Shown in pieces: positions 28,915 to 36,219 of a stretch of DNA of 64,000 bases. The position numbers and the translations under genes were made by a program. Origin of the DNA: Thiotrichales bacterium (GTDB taxonomy: Bacteria > Pseudomonadota > Gammaproteobacteria > Beggiatoales > Beggiatoaceae). The stretch's first letter is position 1. The number at the start of each line of letters is the position of its first letter. The stretch spans positions 249,857 to 313,856 of the forward strand of contig JADGDE010000001.1 of the NCBI GenBank assembly GCA_016745035.1. Reading direction: 5' to 3'. A model generated the notes under the pieces. That model did no database searches, was not told the origin of the DNA, and saw only the letters and a list, made by a program, of their open reading frames with translations.

Positions 28915-29275
28915 TAGTCAATCCAAGCTTAATTTGATATAAACAACATAGTCGTTTATGTTCGCAAGAACAAGCACATGAAATATTCAAGTTATCATTT
29001 AAGCAATATTAATGACATAAAACCGCTGTTGGTTAAATTTTTTTATATTTTTCTGAAGCGAGGAGAGGATAGCGCTATATTTGGGGGGTATGCAAAAAAG
29101 TGGGCAGCAATAAATATTGATAATATTTCTATCACTAGCTTCATCCCCTCTGTTTACACCATTAATCCTATTCCGTAGGAAATATTAGCACTCAGGGATA
29201 AAACAACTTCCCGTCTAATATAACACAACACTTATCCCTATTTTGATAACGTCATCGGCACAGTGCTGTAGCTTT
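28915..29275. other. Non-coding AT-rich spacer
   Basis: About 360 bases between the PAS gene and a MITE-like repeat. A short open frame near 28978-29178 has no ribosome-binding site or recognisable product. No tRNA or clear promoter is seen. Confidence 0.5.
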
Positions 29276-29414
29276 AATAACTGATGTTACGCAAAGGCTT
29301 CTCAATGCCCCAAAAGGCAAAAAAACCGCCATTGCTCCACGGCTAAACACCACTAGGCAGGTGGAAAACCACAATATTGAGACAAAAACAGGCTTAGTGC
29401 GTAACATCAGTTAA
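29276..29414. repeat. MITE-like element, long copy
   Basis: About 140 bases bounded by near-perfect terminal inverted repeats: AACTGATGTTACGCA at 29279 and its complement TGCGTAACATCAGTT ending near 29412. The inside contains CTAGGCAGGTGGAAAACC, the exact complement of the core of the copy at 15239-15328. It has no open frame, which suggests a non-autonomous transposable element mobilised in trans. Confidence 0.75.
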
Positions 29415-29456
29415 TAACAGTATTTTTATCTATCAGTGACGTTATCAGAGGTTCTT

Positions 29457-30410
29457 ATGTCTAAGCCATTTTTTATCTATTCCCTCGCATTATCCAGTTT
29501 ATTAATAAGCACCAATATATGGGCTTGTTCACCTCCACCCGATACTCATTCCTCCCCTGTTGAAAGACAGGTTGATAATGCTGATCTGGTGTTTGAAGGT
29601 GTGGTGAAATCAATTGAAGATAATATTGCCACCATTCGCGTGAAACAATATTTCAAAGGTGATGGTGCATTAGAAGTACAAGTCAAAGGGTTTAATACAC
29701 ATTCTTGCTCAACATTTTTAGAACCTGAACAACAAGCATTATTTTTTACAAAACCCACATCTGATGGGATGTTAGAAGCTGTTTATGATGGTGGGTTTGG
29801 TGCGACGCTAAGACTAAACGACAGCATTCGTGATCGTATTAAAAAAAATCAGGCACAAAACCAAGCACTAGAAGATAAGAATTGCTCAGCGATATTTGAT
29901 GGTGAGCGTTTATATATCCCCTGTATAAAAATTTCAGGATCTGAAGATATTTATGATGTCCGCTTAAATCTATCTTCTAATACTAATCCTTACAACATGG
30001 GATTTAACTTAAAAGAAGCTCATAAGCACCCTAAACTTGAAGCCAAACCTCCAGAGGGCATTGCACCATTTTATGCATCAGTGAATAAAGTAGAAATTAA
30101 CATCATGGAATCTATGCCTGTACAAGTCAGTGCGATAGTAAACGGGCATTTGCTTAATGGTTGTCAAACCCTCAATCAATATGATGGCGCTTTAATTCCT
30201 CTTAGCAGCAATGGTAGTTTTCGTATTGATGTGACCTTATACCCACCTTCAAGTGAGGATGTTGTTTGTACTATGGATGTCAGAGATTTTTCTATTAATT
30301 TCCCATTGGATGTTGCAGGCTTACCTGCTGGCGTGTATGAGGTAAACGTCAATGGAACACTCAAAACTCAGTTTGAACTTGCGCAAGATAATGTGTTGCC
30401 CAAAGAATAA
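29457..30410 (+). CDS. Secreted hypothetical protein with NTR/TIMP-like N-terminus
   Basis: 317 residues. The N-terminal signal sequence (FFIYSLALSSLLISTNIWAC) ends at a Cys; it could be cleaved by signal peptidase I or, less typically, act as a lipobox. The mature start (ACSPPP, then ADLVFEGVVKSIED and HSCSTFL) recalls the netrin/TIMP-like OB module found in some bacterial exported proteins. The C-terminal 120 residues are beta-rich and unassigned. The ATG at 29457 is chosen because AGAGG lies just upstream; a GTG at 29436 lacks this. Function unknown. Confidence 0.75.
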   Translation: MSKPFFIYSLALSSLLISTNIWACSPPPDTHSSPVERQVDNADLVFEGVVKSIEDNIATIRVKQYFKGDGALEVQVKGFNTHSCSTFLEPEQQALFFTKPTSDGMLEAVYDGGFGATLRLNDSIRDRIKKNQAQNQALEDKNCSAIFDGERLYIPCIKISGSEDIYDVRLNLSSNTNPYNMGFNLKEAHKHPKLEAKPPEGIAPFYASVNKVEINIMESMPVQVSAIVNGHLLNGCQTLNQYDGALIPLSSNGSFRIDVTLYPPSSEDVVCTMDVRDFSINFPLDVAGLPAGVYEVNVNGTLKTQFELAQDNVLPKE

Positions 30411-30439
30411 TTTAACCATGTGCTAATCGAAGCCAAAAA

Positions 30440-30607
30440 GTTTAGAGTCTATGCGGAGTATGGGAATCGTTGCGAAAATCAGATATTTTGAGGCTAATTG
30501 CGTGGTTTTGTGAGGCGAATAACGCGTTATTTAACGAATAAAAGCGCGGAATTAGACCGAAATAGCGGATTTGCAGCAGATTATTCATATTTCGCATAGA
30601 CTCTTAG
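30440..30607. repeat. Long imperfect palindrome, hairpin repeat
   Basis: A segment of about 165 bases whose two arms of about 80 bases are inverted relative to each other. Perfect ends AGAGTCTATGCG and CGCATAGACTCT are joined by arms that match well throughout, with a perfect centre AATAACGCGTTATT. No protein is encoded. It resembles a palindromic MITE or an RNA-hairpin repeat. Confidence 0.72.
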
Positions 30608-30739
30608 GGAATGCGCTTAATTTTAAGGCTTTGTTTATAGTGTATGGCGCTGTGCCTATACACCAGCGGTTAGTTGATTAACTTGTAAAATGTATATTTT
30701 TATCGGGTGACATAAGCCCAGCGCTATGCACCCTCTTAA

Positions 30740-30767
30740 GGCACATAAGGATTCCCCCTTATGTGCC
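30740..30767. terminator. Strong hairpin downstream of the endonuclease gene
   Basis: A perfect 11-base-pair stem (GGCACATAAGG with CCTTATGTGCC) has a six-base loop and lies directly past the stop of the minus-strand endonuclease gene. The following T-tract is weak (TTAA), so it may be a terminator or simply an RNA 3'-end stabiliser. Confidence 0.6.
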
Positions 30768-30775
30768 CTCACCAC

Positions 30776-31960
30776 TTATTTACACAATGACGCGCAAGGG
30801 ATCCCATCACCATCTCGGTCTAAACTTTTTACACCGCACACATTCAGATAAAACTTAGCATCTGAACAGTCCGCCATTTTACCGCAGGTTTTCTTTTCTG
30901 TATCACAGGTCATAGCTGCTCTATCACCACAGACACTGGCGCAGGGTGTGCCGTCACCGTCTCGGTCTAGGCGCTTATTGCCACAGGCGAGCAGATGATA
31001 AAAAGCTTCTTCACAGTTTGCCATTTTGCCGCAAGTTTTTTTGGTTTCACAACTAAACTTACCCCAGTCCACTTTAGGCGCAGCGCTGGCTTGTTCAGTG
31101 GCTTTTTTTGCCGCTGCTTGTACCTTGGCAATGTCTTCATTGCTTATGTCACCAAAGCGAGCGATTTTATTAAGATCGTACACTTGCCCATCAATAAAGG
31201 GGTTACGATTGCCTTGAATGGCTTCAATCCGTCCATTGCGTTCTAATTCCCAAGCATCCACGGGGTCTTGCTTGTTCCAAGCGCTATAGAGTTGAATATC
31301 TTGTCTTGATAAACGAATGCCATAAGTGTGACTCATATAGAACATGGTGCGGGCAATATTACCTTGCACAGTTTCTGGAGGTTCAGCGCGGCGAATACTG
31401 CTATCAACTTCAATATTGCATTTACCATAACTGCGATTTTCACCACTAATCATGCCCCAGTTGTAGTTTGAGCGGTCGCCGTTGACTTCACCGACGGCGG
31501 GAAACAAATTGTGCAAATCGTTGTGGGCCGTTTCAAAGACGGGATCGACTTCTTCACAGCATTTACGTCCGGTGACATTCTTTTTCCCCGGTTCTGCTGG
31601 ACAGACATTTTTAGGCTCACGCCAGCAACGGCGAAAATTACCAAATTGATAGGCTGGGAAAACATGTTCCGCTTCAATGCGCTGCGCTCGTTTGCTATTT
31701 TTACGTGGCGTTACACCGCATGAACTGAGGTCAACTTTTTTGGTTTTTGGGTCAAAATCGCAATTGCAGTACAAAGTTTTTTCGTGATGTCCGGCGTAGA
31801 CTTTGTTGTATAAGGTACGTTTGGCAGTGCCGAAGCTCTTGGGTGAGTTGGGCAATTGTGAGCTATCGACCTCTACCTGTTTTCGTAGCTCAGTATTGCT
31901 TGCTGCTTGGCTTAAGGGGCTTAGGCTTAGTAGCAATAGTGAAATTAGGGCGTATTTCAT
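30776..31960 (-). CDS. endA: Secreted endonuclease I fused to two Excalibur-like calcium-binding repeats
   Basis: 394 residues from the ATG at 31960, which has a GGAAA ribosome-binding site and a clean signal peptide (YALISLLLLSLSPLSQA). Residues about 20-260 match endonuclease I, with RIEAEHVFPAYQFG carrying the catalytic-type His, HNDLHNLFPAVGEVNGDRSNYNW, and GKCNIEVDSSIRRAEPP. The C-terminus has two tandem units of about 45 residues, each with CGKMA[N/D]C, a Cys pair and LDRDGDGxPCASxC, the Excalibur DxDxDGxxC calcium-binding pattern. The enzyme should cut DNA nonspecifically outside the cytoplasm. The double Excalibur tail is unusual and may tether it to the envelope or regulate it with calcium. 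Confidence 0.9.
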   Translation of the reverse strand: MKYALISLLLLSLSPLSQAASNTELRKQVEVDSSQLPNSPKSFGTAKRTLYNKVYAGHHEKTLYCNCDFDPKTKKVDLSSCGVTPRKNSKRAQRIEAEHVFPAYQFGNFRRCWREPKNVCPAEPGKKNVTGRKCCEEVDPVFETAHNDLHNLFPAVGEVNGDRSNYNWGMISGENRSYGKCNIEVDSSIRRAEPPETVQGNIARTMFYMSHTYGIRLSRQDIQLYSAWNKQDPVDAWELERNGRIEAIQGNRNPFIDGQVYDLNKIARFGDISNEDIAKVQAAAKKATEQASAAPKVDWGKFSCETKKTCGKMANCEEAFYHLLACGNKRLDRDGDGTPCASVCGDRAAMTCDTEKKTCGKMADCSDAKFYLNVCGVKSLDRDGDGIPCASLCK

Positions 31961-32050
31961 TGGGTTTCCATTTTTACATTTTATCAATCTTATACGATTG
32001 AATATTAATATTATGTTTAAGCTAGACAAGCAAATAAGGGTGCAAAAGGC

Positions 32051-32281
32051 TTAATAACCATACTCCCTCTCTCGCCCTTCCCTGATAAAGTCTGTAATCT
32101 CACTAACGCCTATACCAAGGCTCACCCCTTCAATATCGAGAGGAGATTTTTTCTGTACAGCAGGTTTAATAAAAAACGCTTCACCATTTCGTTTTTTTAT
32201 GCAAACACCACCTTCTTTGCTAGCTTCCTCTAAAATGGCGGCAAAATGTTGGCGAGCCTCTGTAAAGCTATATTCTCTCAT
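32051..32281 (-). CDS. Phd/YefM-like antitoxin
   Basis: 76 residues. The N-terminal EYSFTEARQHFAAILEEASKEGG and FFIKPA fit the Phd/YefM antitoxin fold, which binds DNA and neutralises a cognate toxin with its C-terminus. The start overlaps the PIN gene stop (ATGA), so it is the second gene of the pair. Toxin-first order is unusual for this family. Confidence 0.83.
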   Translation of the reverse strand: MREYSFTEARQHFAAILEEASKEGGVCIKKRNGEAFFIKPAVQKKSPLDIEGVSLGIGVSEITDFIREGREREYGY

Positions 32282-32676
32282 TGCTCTATCTCCAATAATT
32301 GAACGCCCACTTGCTGGGCAACACGACTTAATCCGCTATCCAAAGTTAATAAAGGTGTGCTCGTTTGCTGCGCACATTGGATCAAATAAGCATCGTAAGC
32401 ATATATGTTCAAAGAATGAGACAACGCTATTGAAGGCTCAAGTAACACATCGACAAACTTAATAGGAATTTGTTGATATGCTGCCAAAGCTTGTTTTGCC
32501 TGAATAGCATTGATTCTTCCTCTTTTAAACATGGCGGAAAATGCATTGCCAATTTCCCAATGAACCGAGCTTGGGGCACACAATGAACACCCCGCTGTTA
32601 CCTCAATAATTTTATTTTTTGGTGCTTCATTGCCAATCACAGCAATTAAAGCGGATGTATCAATGGTAATATTCAT
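32278..32676 (-). CDS. PIN-domain ribonuclease toxin, VapC-like
   Basis: 132 residues of PIN fold: N-terminal IDTSALIAVI with the first acidic residue, HWEIGNAFSAMFKRG with the conserved Glu, and YAYDAYLIQCA and LLTLDSG with the later Asp residues. Such toxins cut RNA, often tRNA or rRNA. It precedes its likely antitoxin. Upstream lie paired TGTACA boxes and an extended -10-like TGCTATTAT, suggesting autoregulation. Confidence 0.87.
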   Translation of the reverse strand: MNITIDTSALIAVIGNEAPKNKIIEVTAGCSLCAPSSVHWEIGNAFSAMFKRGRINAIQAKQALAAYQQIPIKFVDVLLEPSIALSHSLNIYAYDAYLIQCAQQTSTPLLTLDSGLSRVAQQVGVQLLEIEQ

Positions 32677-32690
32677 TTGTCATTCTTAGT

Positions 32691-32704
32691 TGTACATGTG
32701 TACA
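32691..32704. promoter_or_regulatory. Paired TGTACA operator ahead of the PIN/antitoxin pair
   Basis: Two palindromic TGTACA hexamers are separated by two bases and lie between the PIN start and an extended -10-like box on the minus strand. Two more GTACA motifs occur at about 32747 and 32765. This is consistent with an autoregulatory site. Confidence 0.45.
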
Positions 32705-32735
32705 TAATAGCATAAAACTCATAATTTCATATCAA

Positions 32736-33662
32736 TTGATAACGTACATATTCAAGTTAATATCGTACACAATCAAAATCACATCACATCCTAAACTCTC
32801 CCAATTCCTTGAGACATTTCAAAACGGCATTATGCCTAAACTAGGCTTAGCAAAGACTACAGCAGAACAGCACCGCATAAAATTACCTCATATCACCAAA
32901 GCCCTAGGACACCACCAAATTGACCGCATAACGGTCGCACACTGCGCGAAATTCCTAGACCAATACCCAGATACACAATCTAATAGATACCGCTCACTTT
33001 TAATTGTGATGTTCAAACATGCCATAGCCAAAGGCTTGGTACAGGCAAACCCTGCCAGTGCCACCATACCTAAGAAATTAAAGGTGAAGCGTAAACGCCT
33101 AACCACAGATCAATATCACGCCATACGCGACAAAGCCCCAACGTGGCTACAAAATGCGATGGATTTGGGGTTGTACACATTGCAGCGCCGAGAAGACTTA
33201 GTAGCGCTTAAGTGGTCACAAGTGCATGACGGGGCGATATGGATACAACAACAGAAAGTTGAACGCCACGGTACGGGCAATCTAAAAATTAGCATAAGCC
33301 CTGATATGCAAACAGTGCTAGACCGCTGCGCCTCTGATGGGATAGAAAGTGCCTACGTTATCCACCGTCGTCCGCATCGGCGTGTACATGCTCAAGGTCG
33401 CAATGATTTCACCGCCGTATTACCAGACTTGATCACAAAAGAGTTTAATAAGGTACGCAAGGCAACAGGACTATTTAATGATTATGAACGTGGAATCGCG
33501 CCAACCTTCCATGAGATACGCTCATTGGGTTCTAAGCGATACGAAGATACTGGAACGGATAAGCGCCTTATTCAGGCACTGTTAGGGCATACGAATGAAA
33601 AAATGACCGACGTATATCTTGACCGATATGATGTTAAATGGGAAGAGATAGAAATCAAGTGA
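32736..33662 (+). pseudogene. 5'-truncated lambda-type tyrosine integrase
   Basis: The core-binding and catalytic domains are present. Catalytic residues appear as Arg in TLQRREDLVAL, HEIRS (His-x-x-Arg), His in LLGHTNEK and the nucleophile in TDVYLDRYD. The N-terminal arm-binding domain is missing, and the frame upstream is open back to about 32670 without any ATG. The leading codons run through the promoter of the PIN pair. The only ATG (32832) falls inside the core domain. This indicates loss of the 5' end. It sits just left of a tRNA-Thr fragment and is probably a remnant of an earlier element at that site. Confidence 0.78.
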
Positions 33663-33715
33663 TGCTTGAAAAATATAATTGCTTATGTAGCACAGTCATT
33701 TTGCAAAAGCTTTTC

Positions 33716-33738
33716 GGGAAAATGCGGGAGACCGCATG
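33716..33738 (-). terminator. Terminator of the tRNA-Thr gene
   Basis: On the minus strand ATGCGG, a four-base loop and CCGCAT are followed by TTTT, a few bases past the CCA end of the tRNA fragment. Confidence 0.6.
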
Positions 33739-33743
33739 GGAAC

Positions 33744-33793
33744 TGGTGCCGGTGAGACGAATCGAACGCCCGACCTACTGATTACGAATCAGG
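33744..33793 (-). other. 3' half of tRNA-Thr(CGT): probable attachment-site fragment
   Basis: On the minus strand this reads as an anticodon stem-loop with loop TTCGTAA (anticodon CGT), variable loop, T arm with TTCGATT, the 3' acceptor strand CACCGGC and an encoded ACCA. The matching 5' acceptor strand (GCCGGTG) and D arm are missing; AT-rich sequence follows instead. Only 50 bases of a tRNA remain, which is what phage integration into the 3' end of a tRNA gene leaves at the distal junction. From its orientation the inserted element should lie to the right, with an intact tRNA beyond the window. Confidence 0.82.
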
Positions 33794-33897
33794 ACTATTT
33801 TACATATAACATACTGATTTAAAATATAATTCAACCTAAAAAACAATATTTTTCTTTGCAAATAAATCAATAAACTATGTATTTTTTTTGCAAAAAT

Positions 33898-34101
33898 TTA
33901 ACCCTTCTCATTTACACAAAAAAAACGCCGGTATTCCTCTACCGATACCACGGGATATTTTTTCCCCGGTATGTCTATTGTCTCCAATTCTCCATTTTTT
34001 CTTGCCCTGTTTATAAATGCCCTCCCCCCCTCAAAAGTCATAACACTGTTGTGGTGATCTATCGCGGCTATGGCCATTTCCTTTAGCGTTTTATAAGTCA
34101 T
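33898..34101 (-). CDS. Small hypothetical protein at the prophage edge
   Basis: A 67-residue frame from the ATG at 34101 (a longer frame begins at 34158). It has mixed charge, with TFEGGRAFINRARKNG and PGKKYPVVSVEEYRRFF, and looks protein-like. It is divergent from the portal gene and immediately inside the predicted attachment site. No family is recognised; a small regulator is possible. The surrounding 33.8-34.2 kb is AT-rich and otherwise empty. Confidence 0.45.
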   Translation of the reverse strand: MTYKTLKEMAIAAIDHHNSVMTFEGGRAFINRARKNGELETIDIPGKKYPVVSVEEYRRFFCVNEKG

Positions 34102-34195
34102 CTTTTGCGTTGTGTTTTGGTGTATATCGGTGCATCGCGGTGCATTGTGTTTTTTCAAAAACTATTTTTACACCGTTTTGGTAATAATTCGCTAC

Positions 34196-35608
34196 ATGGC
34201 TAAACAGAAACACAGCAGGCGCAATAAGCGCAGAAAAAACAAAGGACAAGTGCGGGAATTTGCTGCATCACGTCCTAGCCGTTTGAATGATTTAGCCAAA
34301 AACCAAAGCCGTGGTAATGCTGATTTAGCGATGAAATTAGCCGGGCGCTCTTTGATGTGGCAAGCCCGCTATCTTGAGGAAAACAACGATGTTGTGGTTG
34401 GTCTTTTAGATCGGTTGGCAGACAAGATTGTTGGACAGGGCATCAGTGTCGAGCCTCGGATCCGGATGAAAAATGGCAAACCTTATACCTCACTTAATGA
34501 GGATTTGAAGGCTTTGCGTTCATTTTGGGCGGTGTCACCTGAAGTCACTCGGGAGCATTCAGAATCGACCGCTGCACATTTGGCGTGTGGTACATGGCTT
34601 AGAGATGGTGAGATGTTTAACCGCTTTATTTATGGCGGTGATGATTTAGAGCATGTTGAGGATTTGCCGTTTTCTTTTCAGATGATTGAGTCTGAATTAT
34701 GCCCGATGGATTACAACCAAGATAGCATTGTTCAAGGTATAAAAAAGAATAAATGGGCTAAGCCTAAAAGTTATTTTTTTTATAAAGATTCTAAATTATT
34801 GAAACGTGATTTTCTTGAGTTGTCATTTGATGAAATTGCCCATTTAAAATTTACAAGACGGATTAATCAGACCCGTGGGCAAAGTATTTTACATGCGGTT
34901 TTAAAACGCTTACGTGATATTGATGATATTGAAACCAGCGAGCGTTATGCCTTGCGTATGGCAGCGGCGATGGGTGCTTATATTAAGCGTGACCCACAAA
35001 TGCGAGTAAATGAAACCACTCAGCAGCGCTCCTATGAATTTCGCCCCGGTATGGTCTGGGATGATTTAAAGCCCGGTGAAGATGTCGGCATGATTTCTAC
35101 AGATAGACCTAACCCTAATTTAATGCAATTTATTTCAGGACAATATCGTGGAATTGGTCTAGGCACTAGAGGCTCTTATTCTGATGTAGCTAATCATTAT
35201 GATGGGAGTTTTTCAGCACAAAGACAGGAATTAGTTACAAGCTGGCAAGGTACGGTTGTTTTACAAGATAAATTCATTAGAGGGCATGAAGCACCAAAGA
35301 ATAAATTTTTTGTTAATTCAAGCGTGTTATCTGGTGCGATAAGGCTGCCTAGGGATGTTGATTTAAGAACTTTAGAATGGGCTGATTATGGTTGCCCTGT
35401 GATGCCTTGGATTGATCCGGTTAAAGAATGGAACGGTGAAAAAATAGCTGTGGAAGCGGGTTTCAAATCGCGTTCTAGCGTGGTGCGTGGGCGTAGTCAT
35501 AACCCTAATGAAGTGTATGCAGAAATTCAATCCGAGCGAGAACAAGCTAAAACCGATGGTCTTTGTTTTTCATCGGACTTTGGTCACTCAGCTAAAAACA
35601 TGGTGTAG
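34196..35608 (+). CDS. Phage portal protein, lambda family
   Basis: 470 residues from the ATG at 34196 (MAKQKHSRR); an upstream in-frame extension does not look coding. It resembles lambda gpB-type portals: an early Arg-rich helix, ARYLEENNDVVVGLLDRLADKIVGQGI, FQMIESELCPMDY, EIAHLKFTRRINQTRGQSILHAVLKRL and a GSYSDVANHYDGSFSAQRQEL block. It forms the dodecameric DNA gate of the capsid. It is the first gene of the structural module here, whereas terminase and gpW, normally just upstream of it, lie more than 20 kb away at the other end. Confidence 0.9.
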   Translation: MAKQKHSRRNKRRKNKGQVREFAASRPSRLNDLAKNQSRGNADLAMKLAGRSLMWQARYLEENNDVVVGLLDRLADKIVGQGISVEPRIRMKNGKPYTSLNEDLKALRSFWAVSPEVTREHSESTAAHLACGTWLRDGEMFNRFIYGGDDLEHVEDLPFSFQMIESELCPMDYNQDSIVQGIKKNKWAKPKSYFFYKDSKLLKRDFLELSFDEIAHLKFTRRINQTRGQSILHAVLKRLRDIDDIETSERYALRMAAAMGAYIKRDPQMRVNETTQQRSYEFRPGMVWDDLKPGEDVGMISTDRPNPNLMQFISGQYRGIGLGTRGSYSDVANHYDGSFSAQRQELVTSWQGTVVLQDKFIRGHEAPKNKFFVNSSVLSGAIRLPRDVDLRTLEWADYGCPVMPWIDPVKEWNGEKIAVEAGFKSRSSVVRGRSHNPNEVYAEIQSEREQAKTDGLCFSSDFGHSAKNMV

Positions 35609-35610
35609 CA

Positions 35611-35901
35611 ATGGCTGATATAGAGGACAAAATCGATAAGTTTGAGGAACGTTTTCAAGAAAAACTAGAGCAAATTTCACATGAATTACGTGAATTAGTG
35701 CGTATTCAACAAAAGCAAGTTTCTCAAGATGCACGTTTACAAGATTTATCTAATGTTGTTAAGCAAAACTCAAAAACTATTCGTTCACTAGAACTAGATA
35801 GGGTTCAGTTTGTGGTATTTAAAAAACAAGCTGCATGGGGTTTTGGGCTGCTTTCCTCAGTTATTGGGGCATTAATTACTTACATTATAGGGGTTAATTA
35901 G
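35611..35901 (+). CDS. Small coiled-coil protein with C-terminal membrane segment
   Basis: 96 residues. About residues 1-65 are a charged coiled coil (IEDKIDKFEERFQEKLEQI onward); the C-terminus is a membrane helix (WGFGLLSSVIGALITYIIGV). This layout resembles XhlA-type hemolysin/holin-associated proteins, though homology cannot be shown by eye. It sits three bases after the portal stop, an unusual place between portal and capsid genes. Confidence 0.65.
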   Translation: MADIEDKIDKFEERFQEKLEQISHELRELVRIQQKQVSQDARLQDLSNVVKQNSKTIRSLELDRVQFVVFKKQAAWGFGLLSSVIGALITYIIGVN

Positions 35902-36219
35902 ATGGATAAATTAAAAGGTATTTTTGTTGGTGTGTTGGTTTGGCTTGTCCATCAGCTTTCCAATGAATTAAGTGCCGAAAAACTAGAACAGCATTTTCGT
36001 GATGTGTTGAGCGATGAAGTGATGGATACGTTATTTCTTGCTGTTGAACATGCTATAAATTCTAGTATCCCCACATTTCAAAAAAGGCGCTTAGTTGAAG
36101 CTGAATTGGCAAAGGCTAAAGAACAAATGAGCCGTGCTGCACAAGACAAACTTAGCAATGCAGGTGAGTTTATTTTGCGTTCAGCTATCGAATATATTTT
36201 GAGCAAACAAGATGCCTAA
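35902..36219 (+). CDS. Hypothetical phage protein
   Basis: 105 residues, largely helical, with a short hydrophobic N-terminus (LKGIFVGVLVWLVHQL) that may be a membrane or signal-like helix, then charged helices. No family is recognised. It starts one base after the previous stop and its end overlaps the protease-capsid gene by 8 bases. It may form a unit with the preceding coiled-coil membrane protein. Confidence 0.6.
   Translation: MDKLKGIFVGVLVWLVHQLSNELSAEKLEQHFRDVLSDEVMDTLFLAVEHAINSSIPTFQKRRLVEAELAKAKEQMSRAAQDKLSNAGEFILRSAIEYILSKQDA

Noticed and set aside
28978..29178. 66-residue open frame
   Set aside because: No ribosome-binding site, no recognisable protein features, and AT-rich non-coding context.
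33744..33793. Complete tRNA-Thr gene
   Set aside because: The 5' acceptor strand and D arm are missing; only the 3' half is present.
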